A stretch of DNA of 64,000 bases from Bacteroidales bacterium. GTDB taxonomy: Bacteria; Bacteroidota; Bacteroidia; Bacteroidales; Paludibacteraceae. Both the position numbers and the translations under genes were made by a program. Positions 30,301 to 38,837 of the stretch are shown here, one piece after another (the stretch's first letter is position 1; each line of letters begins with the position of its first letter). The stretch is taken from positions 1 through 64,000 of the forward strand of contig SUXE01000012.1 of assembly GCA_015061115.1 (NCBI GenBank), read 5' to 3'. The notes beneath the pieces were generated by a model. It worked only from the letters and a program-made list of their open reading frames with translations. It did no database searches and had not been told where the DNA came from.

Positions 30301-30608
30301 CGGCCGTCGTCGTCTAGTTGCTTCCCGTCTAAAGAAGGAAAGAAAACGATGGAATCATCCGCTTTTTCCGCATTGGTGTTTATCAGATTTCGTGCGTCCT
30401 GATAAAGGTATCCAGCGGCATCTTCATTCTGGCAGATTCGCAGGCATACGCTTGTGTGTTGGGCCACGAATAACGATACTGCAGCACGCAGCGAACAGTT
30501 TGGCAGATAGATGTCTGTCTTCGATTTGTTCCCATCTATGAAAGCCTTGATCTCTTTGGCTAGTTTAGATGATTCGACTATTGACGAAATTTTAGATATT
30601 TTCTCCAT
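27345..30608 (-). CDS. mfd: Transcription-repair coupling factor Mfd, 1087 aa
   Basis: Removes RNA polymerase stalled at DNA lesions and recruits UvrA. The UvrB-like N-terminal module is followed by the RNA polymerase-interaction domain (LSIGDFVVHDDFGIGVFGGL, HDDFGIG being typical). The translocase has Walker A GDVGFGKTEIAVRAALKA, the DEEQ box LLIIDEEQKFGV and motif III LTATPIPRTL, then GRVGRS in motif VI. The C-terminal TRCF domain is present. The ATG at 30608 is chosen because TATTTTTG (30616-30623 on the minus strand), a promoter element, covers the longer TTG frame. The mRNA would then have almost no leader. Confidence 0.96.
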   Translation of the reverse strand: MEKISKISSIVESSKLAKEIKAFIDGNKSKTDIYLPNCSLRAAVSLFVAQHTSVCLRICQNEDAAGYLYQDARNLINTNAEKADDSIVFFPSLDGKQLDDDGRTIMRTRALEAIEKVHNLMIIAYPESLSASVVSPTKLKSETLSIKKGNEYDMNTLSEKFFKLGLTREEFVYQPGQFAIRGCIIDVFSYSSELPYRIDFFGDEVESIRTFDTTNQLSVDTIEECTIVGNVLNAENTEKKHTLVDYLPKDTIVMMDNDEYILGTLANRGAETAVAKIEKMRCFNIHGEKRNGIIADANLSPVFAKNYNLLADYIKKQKEVCGSVLIATENARQRERLETILSDLKIEDGYEFITGTLHSGFSFENVTLLVEHEIFGRYHRYQLTNKDSRRGKEALTLKELKNLSIGDFVVHDDFGIGVFGGLVMQRNGNVEQEMVRINYKDGGLIMVSLNSLHKVSKYRGADSENVKISKLGGATWNNIKYKTKEKLKDIARDLILLYAMRKKEQGYSFSPDSFMQAELESNFEFQDTPDQAKATADVKRDMESSRPMDRLVCGDVGFGKTEIAVRAALKAACDNKQVAVLVPTTVLAFQHYKTFSRRLKDLPIKVDYLSRTRSSSETKEVLKNLENGNVNIVIGTHKLIGKSVKFHDLGLLIIDEEQKFGVTAKEKIKEMKVNVDTLTLTATPIPRTLQFSLLGARDLSVINTPPAGRYPVETHLCRFDKAIVSKAIEAELNRGGQVLFVNNNIKDLDNIKHFIISGVPTARVIIAHGKMSGEEIESAMLDFVQHEYDVLLSTSIIESGIDISNCNTIIINNAQNFGLSDLHQLRGRVGRSDIQAYCYLMAPPMEALSDESRKRLEAITTYTELGSGLNIAMRDLDIRGAGNLLGKEQSGFIADLGYETYKKILASAVEELRQNEFHEIFADDPNANNANEILRTDCSIETDLSALIPDDYVENVSERLSLYRELDSLQTEEDLTKFAKNLKDRFGDIPEQAQRLMEIVSIRFIANNLGFERLTFKNNHVCAYFTTDKTDQYFQSEIFGKILAYLQSHVERCKLGEKKGKPAFEIFDVNSLAETKQLLKEIINYKC

Positions 30609-30615
30609 GATTCTA

Positions 30616-30623
30616 CAAAAATA
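30616..30623 (-). promoter_or_regulatory. Promoter -7 element of mfd, nearly leaderless
   Basis: The minus strand reads TATTTTTG only seven bases before the ATG at 30608. If used, transcription would start at or within a few bases of the start codon. Confidence 0.4.
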
Positions 30624-30898
30624 CGAATTTTTGAGAGCCAATTCTTACATTTATAAGAAATTGTTAGATAATTGTTTTTGCTGTTTTTGTAAAGACCTGT
30701 TATGTTTTGTCTCAATGAGCGATTCCTTTAGTTATAACCTATGCTTAATTCGTTCATAGGAATAGATTTTTTGTTTAAAATCTTGTTAATTTGTTTTGAT
30801 GCAGTCGTTTGAAGAAAATTTATGATAAAAAAATGGCTTGAAAGAATATTTGCATTAAATTTTGTTTAATTTCGCATCCGTAAATAAAAGGATAATTT

Positions 30899-32263
30899 AT
30901 GACTAATCATTTACGCAGATGCCATGCGAAAGCTGAGGTTGATAGAGTTCGAGTAGGCATACAATTGACATCAGATGTCAGAGTTAGATTTTCTGGCGTG
31001 TATGTTTGCAATATCTACCGAGGAGATGAAGTTATTGAGGAATCTACAGTTACTTCAGAGGAATATTCAATTACTGTCGCTGATTTGAAAAACGGAGACA
31101 GGATAGAGTTTGTGCCTGAAGATGAAAAGAACTGTTATTTTGAACTTCAGAATGTGGAGATCGGAACAGATTTCCATTGGCAGGAGCAACACACTTTATC
31201 TTATCGTGGCATACTAGTGATTCAAGCCAAAGAGGATGGGAAACTTCAGGTTATCAACAACTTGGATATAGAAGAGTACATTCGTTCAGTGATTGGTTCT
31301 GAAATGGCACCGACTTGTCCGCTTGAACTATTGAAGGCTCATGCAATAATTTCGCGTACATGGCTTGTGTCACAGCTTCAAAGAAAAGCTAGAAGTCAGC
31401 ATCCTATTTATAAAAAAGCTAAATTGAAAGTCTACGACGATGAGATGATCCAGATATGGGATGTCATGGGACACAGCGATTTTGATGTCTGTTCGGATGA
31501 CCATTGTCAGCGTTATCAAGGACTTAATCCGGATAATAATGTCGACGAAGCTATAAATGAGACAGCCGGTATGATCCTTAAGAGTGGAGGAGAGGTGTGT
31601 GACGCACGTTTCTCAAAATGCTGCGGTGGTATTTCCGAGAAGTTCTCAACTTGTTGGACAGACGAGGATTATGCTTATCTTTCTCCTGTAAGGTGTAATG
31701 TCGACAAGGCTAAAGACATCAATTATACTGGTGATGCGATGAGTCTGAAAGAGTGGGTGAAGAATCCACCGACAGATGTCTATTGCGCTACTAAAGACTA
31801 TTCTATCTTAAGCCGTGTGTTGAAGGCGTATGATCAGCGTACCACAGAGGATATGTTCCGTTGGAGTGTGAAGTACACACGAGAGGAACTTACTCAATTG
31901 ATAAAAGAGAAGATCGGTGTAGAGGTAGGAAAGGTTGTGGATCTGCGTCCTGTTGAAATGGGAAAATCTGGAAGAATTTCTCGTCTTGACATTATCGGCA
32001 CTCTTGGACACAAGGTGATAGGCAAGGAACTTCTGATTAGAAAGGCATTGTCAAAGACTCATTTGTTGAGTTCCGCATTCTTTGTAGAGAAGAGTTTTGA
32101 CGGACAAACTGAATATTTCACACTCTACGGTGCTGGTTGGGGCCATGGCGTTGGTTTATGCCAGGTTGGTGCTGCTGTGATGGCGGAGAAAGGTTTCTCT
32201 TATACTGAGATTCTGAATCACTATTATCCTAATTCGGAAATTAAATTGATTCGTAATTCGTGA
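30899..32263 (+). CDS. SpoIID/LytB-domain protein, 454 aa
   Basis: Homologues of SpoIID cleave glycan strands of denuded peptidoglycan, and in non-sporulating Bacteroidetes they are thought to act in wall remodelling. Features seen: VINNLDIEEYIRSVIGSEMAPTCPLELLKAHAIISRTW (about 120-160, the SpoIID core, with Glu in GSEM the likely catalytic residue), a Cys-containing stretch VCDARFSKCCGGISE, and the ending YGAGWGHGVGLCQVGAAVMAEKGFSYTEILNHYYP, the standard C-terminal motif. No signal peptide is evident from this start, which is unusual for a wall enzyme; the start could lie elsewhere or export be atypical. A terminator follows at 32291. Confidence 0.88.
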   Translation: MTNHLRRCHAKAEVDRVRVGIQLTSDVRVRFSGVYVCNIYRGDEVIEESTVTSEEYSITVADLKNGDRIEFVPEDEKNCYFELQNVEIGTDFHWQEQHTLSYRGILVIQAKEDGKLQVINNLDIEEYIRSVIGSEMAPTCPLELLKAHAIISRTWLVSQLQRKARSQHPIYKKAKLKVYDDEMIQIWDVMGHSDFDVCSDDHCQRYQGLNPDNNVDEAINETAGMILKSGGEVCDARFSKCCGGISEKFSTCWTDEDYAYLSPVRCNVDKAKDINYTGDAMSLKEWVKNPPTDVYCATKDYSILSRVLKAYDQRTTEDMFRWSVKYTREELTQLIKEKIGVEVGKVVDLRPVEMGKSGRISRLDIIGTLGHKVIGKELLIRKALSKTHLLSSAFFVEKSFDGQTEYFTLYGAGWGHGVGLCQVGAAVMAEKGFSYTEILNHYYPNSEIKLIRNS

Positions 32264-32290
32264 TTTACGATGATTATTTGAAGATATTAA

Positions 32291-32318
32291 AAAAGACGGA
32301 TTTTATTCCGTCTTTTTT
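32291..32318 (+). terminator. Terminator of the SpoIID-like gene
   Basis: AAAAGACGGA pairs with TCCGTCTTTT around TTTTAT and runs into TTTTTTTG. It may also stop the convergent minus-strand DUF6055 gene. Confidence 0.85.
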
Positions 32319-32390
32319 TGTTAAATAGAAACGGATTTTACAGACATTTGGAAATTCAACATATCTGTAAAATCCGTGCTCGAAAAAGAG

Positions 32391-34487
32391 TTATGGTTTT
32401 TGGATTATTTTTCTTATGCTGCCATCACTCATTTTTACGATGTTTACACCGCTTTGTGGCGATGGAATGAGTGTTCCCGAGATAGAGTAGTATGCGACGG
32501 GATAAATGGCTTCTGACGCTGTTTCTGTCGCATCTGTGTTTCCTCCGTTATTTATTTCATAGCCAGTACGTGAGGATGTGATATGTATGTTGAATACGAA
32601 TGTCGCAACTGCAGTCTCATTTCCTTTTTTGTATTTTATTGCCTGACGGATCGTGTAGTTGTCTCCGTCTTTTGTCTTGTCGGGATACTGTCCGACAGAG
32701 AAAGACATGGATTTGTCGTCAAACTCGCTGAAAACGAATCCGGACGCATATGCACAGCGGTTTCCTGATGCGTCAAACCAATGTCCGTATCCATTTGCGG
32801 TGGATGATGCGTTGTTGATCTCACCATTGCTGTCCACTGCGTAGAACATAGCCTTTCCGTCTGCTGGACCAGCACTGTTCCATGTCGTCATCAGATCGCT
32901 TACCGACGCTGCCTGCATTTGGAATGCTGTACCAAGTGATGACGCTGCTGCACCGTCTACTTTGATCGTTGTTCCTACATACACATTGGATGATGCAGGA
33001 AAATATACGTCATAGTTTATAGTGACATCACTGATTGGACCATTGTTGATATTTGCCGTACCGTATATGTTTGTGTTGGTGAATTCTACAGTGTATGGCC
33101 ATTGGTCATCATTTGTTATTTCTTGATCCCATTTGTGCTGTATATATTCTGATGGAGCAGGAGATACGACCAAGAATAGACGTTTGGTGTTTTCTGGCAC
33201 CACACACCCGATTTCACAACTGATCTCTGAATTAGAGTCAGAACCTGTACAATAAATATCCTCATCATAAAAATATTGTCGTGAGCCGTCGTTCATCAAA
33301 GCCACATATCCAAGATGGAATCCTCGTTTTGTATAGTTGGCGACGGAATTGTATGAGCTTGTGTTGACGGAAGTGAACTTTTCTCCGTCGAAGAATTGTT
33401 TCTTATCTTTTTGAGCGAGTGAAGCACCATTGGATAATGAGGTGAATTCCGTGGTTATTTTAGTTCCAGGAGTAGGCACATTAAGTGGAATTATGTTGAA
33501 CCCTGTCGATTGAGGACAACTGCTGTATGCCACTTGATACTTGGTTCCGCCAAGAGAAATGTAGTCAAAACGAAGAGCGTTGAAGTAATTGTCTGCATCT
33601 TCACGTGCCACGTCAAGATCGACAGTCGCCATCTTCATTGCATAGTGGAAATACTCAAGATAAAGAGCATTCGCGTCGATGCCTTGCATATCCATGTAGA
33701 CTTGATTTGGGTCAAGTCCCTTGCCTGGATTGTGTCTCCACAGTTTTCCAATGAAGTCAATTCCATGTTTTTCAGTCAGATAATAGTGCCACCAATATGA
33801 TTGGTATCTGTGCCACTCATGTGTCATCGCGTAATTGTGAGTGTTTTTGAACAGGTTCCAACTCTGCTCCCATATCAAGTCTGGATACGATTGGTTGGCT
33901 TGCCATTGTGCGGTTTGTTCCCAGAATGTGGAGCCTGTTCCGATAGCGGTGCGGAATCCAGCGTAACCTTTTAGATCCGCGTAAACTTGATATTGGAAAG
34001 AGTGACCGACTTCATGTGCCACAGAATGTCCGACAGGTTTGCTAGTTCTTGGACTTAACCATAAAGCTCCGATAATATCGTCGTAGCCGCCTCCGTAGCA
34101 TATCCAATCAGTAGTATGGTTAAGAAGTATCATCATCTTGTATTTTGATACATTTGAGTGGCCTTCATCGCAAAAAGCGAGAGTTCCGATGTTCATTTGA
34201 TAGAAACCTTCAGCCTTGTTAAGCAGGTCGTCGATATCTACTCTGTAAGTAGACGCGGCGTTTGATGGGTTGGTGTTGCCGTACTTGTTATCCCAATATA
34301 CGATGAAATTCTCACTCTCTTTTGAACGTGATTTTGACCAAGTGTATTGGTTGTTTGTGTCATTTTCTTTGTATATGAGAGTGTCTGTGCGATTTTGCCA
34401 TTCACGAGGAATATAAATATTCTTTTCAGCAAACGAACTTATTGAAGTCGTGAATAATGCTAAAAGTGTTAGATAAAGAGTTTTCAT
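32391..34487 (-). CDS. Secreted DUF6055/DUF4859 metallopeptidase-like protein, 698 aa
   Basis: Signal peptide MKTLYLTLLALFTTSISSFA. Residues 40-450 match the DUF6055 type, with a zinc-peptidase-like HEVGH (VGHSVAHEVGHSFQYQ, near residue 160) and a downstream acidic residue region (GSTFWEQTAQWQANQ) that could supply the third ligand. A DUF4859-like domain follows (about 500-640). The tail YYSISGTLIPSPQSGVNIVKMSDGSIRKIIQK has the form of a type IX secretion sorting domain ending in KIIxK. So it is probably secreted and may cleave or bind host or plant glycoproteins. Activity is inferred only from the HExxH motif. Confidence 0.82.
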   Translation of the reverse strand: MKTLYLTLLALFTTSISSFAEKNIYIPREWQNRTDTLIYKENDTNNQYTWSKSRSKESENFIVYWDNKYGNTNPSNAASTYRVDIDDLLNKAEGFYQMNIGTLAFCDEGHSNVSKYKMMILLNHTTDWICYGGGYDDIIGALWLSPRTSKPVGHSVAHEVGHSFQYQVYADLKGYAGFRTAIGTGSTFWEQTAQWQANQSYPDLIWEQSWNLFKNTHNYAMTHEWHRYQSYWWHYYLTEKHGIDFIGKLWRHNPGKGLDPNQVYMDMQGIDANALYLEYFHYAMKMATVDLDVAREDADNYFNALRFDYISLGGTKYQVAYSSCPQSTGFNIIPLNVPTPGTKITTEFTSLSNGASLAQKDKKQFFDGEKFTSVNTSSYNSVANYTKRGFHLGYVALMNDGSRQYFYDEDIYCTGSDSNSEISCEIGCVVPENTKRLFLVVSPAPSEYIQHKWDQEITNDDQWPYTVEFTNTNIYGTANINNGPISDVTINYDVYFPASSNVYVGTTIKVDGAAASSLGTAFQMQAASVSDLMTTWNSAGPADGKAMFYAVDSNGEINNASSTANGYGHWFDASGNRCAYASGFVFSEFDDKSMSFSVGQYPDKTKDGDNYTIRQAIKYKKGNETAVATFVFNIHITSSRTGYEINNGGNTDATETASEAIYPVAYYSISGTLIPSPQSGVNIVKMSDGSIRKIIQKP

Positions 34488-34625
34488 GGTGGTAAATATT
34501 TATAACTTACGTTGCAAAATTAAGAAACAAACTTTCATTTTGTCAGTTAAAATCAATGATTTAGCATTTATTACATGTAGTTTGGTATTTTTGTCCATTA
34601 TATTGTTTTAGAGTACGTGCTAGAA

Positions 34626-34819
34626 TATAGCCAAAAACGGCTATAAATGTTGAATATAGCCAAAAACGGCTATAAATGTCAAATATAGCCAAAAACGGCT
34701 ATAAATGTTGAATATAGCCAAAAACGGCTATAAATGTTAAATATAGCCAAAAACGGCTATAATTTGTAAATATAGCCAAAAATGGCTATATTTGCCGAAT
34801 ATAGCCAAAAACGGCTATA
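34626..34819. repeat. Seven tandem 20-bp palindromes, 29-bp period, upstream of satD
   Basis: TATAGCCAAAAACGGCTATA (7-bp arms TATAGCC/GGCTATA) starts at 34626, 34655, 34684, 34713, 34742, 34771 and 34800, exactly 29 bases apart, with 9-base AT-rich spacers. The sixth copy has one change in the loop (C to T). There is no spacer diversity and no cas gene, so this is not CRISPR. The array ends 26 bases before the satD ATG and contains its promoter, so it is most simply an operator cluster. Confidence 0.9.
34763..34794 (+). promoter_or_regulatory. satD promoter inside the palindrome array
   Basis: TTTG (34763-34766), 20 bases, then TATATTTG (34787-34794). The sixth palindrome fills the gap between the elements and the seventh begins at about +1, so a protein bound there would block transcription. 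Confidence 0.7.
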
Positions 34820-34845
34820 TTTTAGAACAAAAAAACTATAAAAGT

Positions 34846-35520
34846 ATGAGAAAAGCCACTATATCAGCTGATATTGTACGTTCGACTTCATTTGAAGTTG
34901 AAGACATAGAGAAGTTTCAAAAATATATGATAAATTTTTTTGAAACAGTCCCAGCAATATCAAATATTGATTTTTGGGGACGATTGGTGAAAGGCGATGA
35001 GATAGAAATTGTGTGTAATGATATAAATAAAGTATCACGACTCGCATTTCTGTTAAAGTGCTATGTCAAGTCGTATGCACCAATTTTTGAAGTTAAGTAT
35101 GCGAATCCTGCAGAAGATAAGGCTCTTCAGAAAAAATATGGTATACGAATGTCTGTAGGTGTTGGAGAATTAAGAATTAATGATCCGATAACCAACATAA
35201 TAGATGGAGATGCAATTTATCGATCTGGACGTGGATTGAAAGAAATATCAAGCTATAAGAGGAATACATTTGTCTATTCATCAGATAAAACAGAGCAGGA
35301 TGAGTATGTGAATGTGGTATGTTCGTTGATAGACGTCATTCTGAATAATGCTACTTCCAGACAATGTGAGGTGCTTTATTACAGGCTATTGGGGCTTCAG
35401 GAAAATGAGATAGCAATAAAATTAGGAATTTCTCAGCCAACTGTTAATAAGATTTCTAACGCTATCTCTTGGAATGTAGTGAATGATGCGTTATCTTTGC
35501 TTGAAAATATAATTAATTGA
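34846..35520 (+). CDS. SatD-family protein with C-terminal HTH, 224 aa
   Basis: The N-terminal part (KATISADIVRST … FWGRLVKGDEIEIV … RMSVGVGEL) has the SatD-family pattern, which recalls a cyclase-like fold although no catalytic site can be assigned. The C-terminus, REVLYYRLLG-like in layout (CEVLYYRLLGLQENEIAIKLGISQPTVNKISNA), is a sigma-region-4/LuxR-type helix-turn-helix. A DNA-binding end directly behind seven identical palindromes suggests autoregulation. The ATG at 34846 is used; a TTG at 34792 lies inside the promoter. It is followed after four bases by the DUF3307 gene, the usual partner of satD in Bacteroidetes. Confidence 0.8.
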   Translation: MRKATISADIVRSTSFEVEDIEKFQKYMINFFETVPAISNIDFWGRLVKGDEIEIVCNDINKVSRLAFLLKCYVKSYAPIFEVKYANPAEDKALQKKYGIRMSVGVGELRINDPITNIIDGDAIYRSGRGLKEISSYKRNTFVYSSDKTEQDEYVNVVCSLIDVILNNATSRQCEVLYYRLLGLQENEIAIKLGISQPTVNKISNAISWNVVNDALSLLENIIN

Positions 35521-35524
35521 AAAA

Positions 35525-36331
35525 ATGTTAATTTTCATCAAACTATTTTTGCGTTTAGTTGCAGTACATTTGGTTTGTGATTTCATGTTGCAGACTGATA
35601 AGTTTTGTGAGAATAAGAGATTCTCGTCATGGCAGTTGTATGTCCACTCTTTTTTGGTCGGTTTGTTGTCATGGATAGTCTTATATAGTCCGGGTATACT
35701 TCCAGAATCTATATTGTGTGCATCATTGATAGGAGTGTCTCACTTGCTCTTTGATGGATTTAAGTCTATGTTGGCAAATAGATTTAGGAAAGAAATCATA
35801 GATAACGACAAGTTGGCAGACGCCCAGTTCAATGCATTCTGTATCGACCAAGTTTTGCATATTGTTGTTTTGGCCGTAGCGACGTCGCTATTCCTGGCAT
35901 ATTGTAAAGAATATTGGACGACGTGTGATTGGGAGTTTTACAGTGCGGATAAATTGATCCTTTTGTTTGTCGGCTGTTATTTATGTTGTAAGCCATCCAA
36001 CATTACAATAAAGCTGTTTTTGGAGAAGTATAAGATAGGCTCATCATTGGCTAAATGTGACGGTGATTCAAGCGAAGAGACGGAAAGAAAATTCAGGATA
36101 CAGAATGCTGGCCATATAATAGGAAGTTTGGAGCGTCTGCTATGTTTTGTGTCGATATTGGTTGGCCACATTGATATTATAGGCTTTTTGATTGCCGCCA
36201 AATCCATTTTACGATTTAAGGATAATAATGCGGAGACCCAGACAGAGTATGTTTTGGTAGGAACATTGTTGAGTTTCGGAATGGCTATTGTTATTGGTTT
36301 TCTGACAAACAAATGTTGGCTTTTGTTTTAG
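35525..36331 (+). CDS. DUF3307 membrane protein, 268 aa
   Basis: Begins FIKLFLRLVAVHLVCDFMLQTDKFCENKR, the AHLxxDFxLQT signature of DUF3307, with conserved His and Asp. About seven hydrophobic segments follow, the last ones RLLCFVSILVGHIDIIGFLIAAKSI and GTLLSFGMAIVIGFLTNKCW. An inner-membrane protein of unknown function, co-transcribed with satD (4-base gap). A membrane sensor or transporter controlled by SatD is an inference from the pairing alone. Confidence 0.85.
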   Translation: MLIFIKLFLRLVAVHLVCDFMLQTDKFCENKRFSSWQLYVHSFLVGLLSWIVLYSPGILPESILCASLIGVSHLLFDGFKSMLANRFRKEIIDNDKLADAQFNAFCIDQVLHIVVLAVATSLFLAYCKEYWTTCDWEFYSADKLILLFVGCYLCCKPSNITIKLFLEKYKIGSSLAKCDGDSSEETERKFRIQNAGHIIGSLERLLCFVSILVGHIDIIGFLIAAKSILRFKDNNAETQTEYVLVGTLLSFGMAIVIGFLTNKCWLLF

Positions 36332-36394
36332 TAGGTAAAATCTATGAAAAAATCCCAAAATACTATAATTATTTGCAGTATTAAATCAAAGAAT

Positions 36395-36793
36395 TCATAA
36401 ATTATAAAGATGGATAAATACCCAAAAATCAGTAAGAAGATATAATACTATAATACTAAATATTCCTAAGATCAATAGCTTAATGTCAAAACTATCTGTT
36501 TTGACAAATATCTTAAAAGACTTTATTGATAATTTATAAGTTGTTTTATATACAAAGCGTATTCCTAAAATTGTTAAAGGCAAACCGCATATATATATAA
36601 CTATCATAGCCCAACCACATTGTCCAAACAACATAACAGGAAAGATAAGTAGACCAATAGGAACAAGACACGAAAAAAGTTTTATAAGTGTAGTTACTAC
36701 ACCTATTATAAAAGAAGGTTTATTATATTCTGCCAATGAATTTAATTCATTTTGACATAATGATTTTTCTTTATTTTTTAATGATTCAAACAT
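36395..36793 (-). CDS. Hypothetical three- to four-helix membrane protein, 132 aa
   Basis: Hydrophobic segments at about residues 27-50, 52-80 and 108-130, with a charged N-terminus (MFESLKNKEKSLCQNELN). No family recognised. It is very AT-rich compared with the core genes. It lies 40 bases after the DKNYY gene on the same strand and is probably in the same transcript. Confidence 0.6.
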   Translation of the reverse strand: MFESLKNKEKSLCQNELNSLAEYNKPSFIIGVVTTLIKLFSCLVPIGLLIFPVMLFGQCGWAMIVIYICGLPLTILGIRFVYKTTYKLSIKSFKIFVKTDSFDIKLLILGIFSIIVLYLLTDFWVFIHLYNL

Positions 36794-36833
36794 AGCGAAT
36801 TTTTATTTTAACCTGGTTGTATGTTTGTGAATT

Positions 36834-37820
36834 TTATTGGTTTTTAATTGGATAAATAGGAATGCTGTCTCCATGATTAATTTGGAATTCATCATCAATA
36901 CGAATATGAAATTCATTAACGAATTCAATCTTTGAAGTGTCGCTTTGTGCATGATAAACGACATATTCACCTTTTTCATTTTCAGAGATTATTTTTCTTC
37001 CGCATTTAATGAATTTTGTCCCTTTTATAAATTCGAATTTGTATCCATCTGATGGATATTTTGGAACTAACATTTCTTCTACTTTAGAATTTTGTGAGGT
37101 GGAGTCTTTAATAACGTATTTTTTTTCATACATCCAGTTTTTATCGCAGATTATATATTCAGGATCATCTTTAGATGAATTTTTATTTAATACATAAACA
37201 GAAGCTCGATCCACGTCAGTTATTTGATTGTTATAAACTATTTTATCTTTGTCCATCATCACATCAAAACCGATTGTTTCAAATGATGATGCGTCAAAAG
37301 TGAAAATTTGTGAAATTTCATTGTAGTATATTTTGTATATGTAATTAGAGTCTTTCACATACATTTTTGTGTTTCGTAAATTGTATCCAGTCAGAACTTT
37401 GTAGGAAGACGGATTCATTCCTTCAAGTAGGGTTGTCCTAAAATACAGATTGGTGCCATCTGTGGCGAATTCAAAACTGTCTGCACGAAAGGTAGTCGGA
37501 TCCATTCCGTCAAAAATTTTATTTTGATAGTAAACGTGATCCTTATCTTTTGCATAATTTTCTCCTATAATTTCTAAAGAAGAAAGATCCACATCTTGCA
37601 TACGAAACACATTTAGATATGGTTCTCCTGCACTTGTGTAGAACATCTTATTATCTTTGCAATAATAGAGGCCATAGATGTCTTTATGATAGTTGTTGGA
37701 TTTTTCGCTGACTCTTACATTGGGGCCATAAATTCGGCTACATACGGTGAGTCCCATGAATGTATAGAGCACCATCACCAATGCGAGAACTTTGATTATT
37801 TTGAATGATTTAGAAAGCAT
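36834..37820 (-). CDS. DKNYY-repeat protein with N-terminal anchor, 328 aa
   Basis: One membrane helix or signal at residues 8-26 (IIKVLALVMVLYTFMGLTVC) is followed by repeats of the DKNYY type: YAKDKDHVYYQNKIFDGMDPTTF, FATDGTNLYFRTTLLEGMNPSSY and YVKDSNYIYKIYYNEI. Each unit has a D-x-x-x-V/L-Y-Y core followed by a D-xx-TF segment, likely forming beta-propeller-like blades outside the cytoplasm. The family has no known function. The Cys at the end of the hydrophobic stretch could be a lipobox, though the context is not ideal. Confidence 0.78.
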   Translation of the reverse strand: MLSKSFKIIKVLALVMVLYTFMGLTVCSRIYGPNVRVSEKSNNYHKDIYGLYYCKDNKMFYTSAGEPYLNVFRMQDVDLSSLEIIGENYAKDKDHVYYQNKIFDGMDPTTFRADSFEFATDGTNLYFRTTLLEGMNPSSYKVLTGYNLRNTKMYVKDSNYIYKIYYNEISQIFTFDASSFETIGFDVMMDKDKIVYNNQITDVDRASVYVLNKNSSKDDPEYIICDKNWMYEKKYVIKDSTSQNSKVEEMLVPKYPSDGYKFEFIKGTKFIKCGRKIISENEKGEYVVYHAQSDTSKIEFVNEFHIRIDDEFQINHGDSIPIYPIKNQ

Positions 37821-37903
37821 ACAATTAATATAATGACGAAGGCGAGGAGGTAAACCTCGCCTTTGAATTTTAATGCATAATCAATATTATTTTTTGATTC
37901 AAT

Positions 37904-38830
37904 TTATGCTTCCAACAGGTAATGTTCGGCATCCAATGCTGCCTTACAACCGCTTGCCGCTGCTGTGATGGCTTGGCGGTAGCGAGGATCACAGACGTCG
38001 CCTGCCGCAAACACTCCTTCGATATTTGTGTGCGAAGTACCATTGTTTGTTACTATGTAACCTGCTTCGTCGGTTTTTACGACATCTTTTACCAGTTCTG
38101 TGTTTGGATGATGACCGATGGCGATGAAGATTCCGTCAGTGGAAACTCCCTTTGTCGAATTATCTTTGTTGCAGATTAGATTGGCTTTCTCGACTTTGCC
38201 GTCACCTTCGATTCCGATCAACTCATGATTGAAAAGAATCTCAATATTCTCTTGCGACGCTACACGTTCCGCCATCACTTTGCTTGCTCTTAGATAGTCT
38301 TTTCTCACCACTAAGTAGACCTTCTTACATAGTCCGGCAAGATACAACGCATCAGCACATGCAGTGTCTCCACCACCTACCACACACACTGTTTTTTTGC
38401 GGAAAAAGAATCCATCGCAAGTGGCACAGGCAGAGACTCCCATTCCTGTATATTTTCTCTCATCGTCTATACCAAGATGTTTTGCGCTTGCTCCTGTTGC
38501 AATAATCACAGAATCAGCTTCAATCTCAATCTCGTCGTCAACAATGATACTTTTTTTCTTACCTTCAAGACTGACTTTTGTGACGAATCCAGAGCGTATG
38601 TCAGTACCAAATTTCAATGCTTGGTTACGCATATCTTCCATCATTTCAAAGCCACCAACACCTTCTGGATAACCAGGGAAATTTTCCACAGTTGTGGTTT
38701 GTGTCAATTGTCCGCCAGGAAGCAGACCTTCAATAAGAATAGGTTTAAGATTGGCTCTCGACGCATAAATTGCCGCTGTGTAGCCAGCTGGTCCAGATCC
38801 GATAATTAGGCATTTTGTAGTCTCTTTCAT
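37904..38830 (-). CDS. trxB: Thioredoxin reductase, 308 aa
   Basis: NADPH-dependent FAD enzyme that reduces thioredoxin. FAD site GSGPAGYTAAIYASRA (residues 11-26). Redox-active pair Cys135/Cys138 in SACATCDGFFFRKK. NADPH site VVGGGDTACADALYL. The C-terminal FAD motif is GVFAAGDVCDPRYRQAITAAASG. Length and all motifs are standard. Seven bases separate it from the LolA-like gene upstream, so they form an operon. Confidence 0.96.
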   Translation of the reverse strand: MKETTKCLIIGSGPAGYTAAIYASRANLKPILIEGLLPGGQLTQTTTVENFPGYPEGVGGFEMMEDMRNQALKFGTDIRSGFVTKVSLEGKKKSIIVDDEIEIEADSVIIATGASAKHLGIDDERKYTGMGVSACATCDGFFFRKKTVCVVGGGDTACADALYLAGLCKKVYLVVRKDYLRASKVMAERVASQENIEILFNHELIGIEGDGKVEKANLICNKDNSTKGVSTDGIFIAIGHHPNTELVKDVVKTDEAGYIVTNNGTSHTNIEGVFAAGDVCDPRYRQAITAAASGCKAALDAEHYLLEA

Positions 38831-38837
38831 CGTCGTA

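Noticed and set aside
34626-34819. Regular repeats that could be a CRISPR array
   Set aside because: Spacers are only 9 bases and nearly identical, and no cas gene is near. The repeats are palindromic operators around a promoter.
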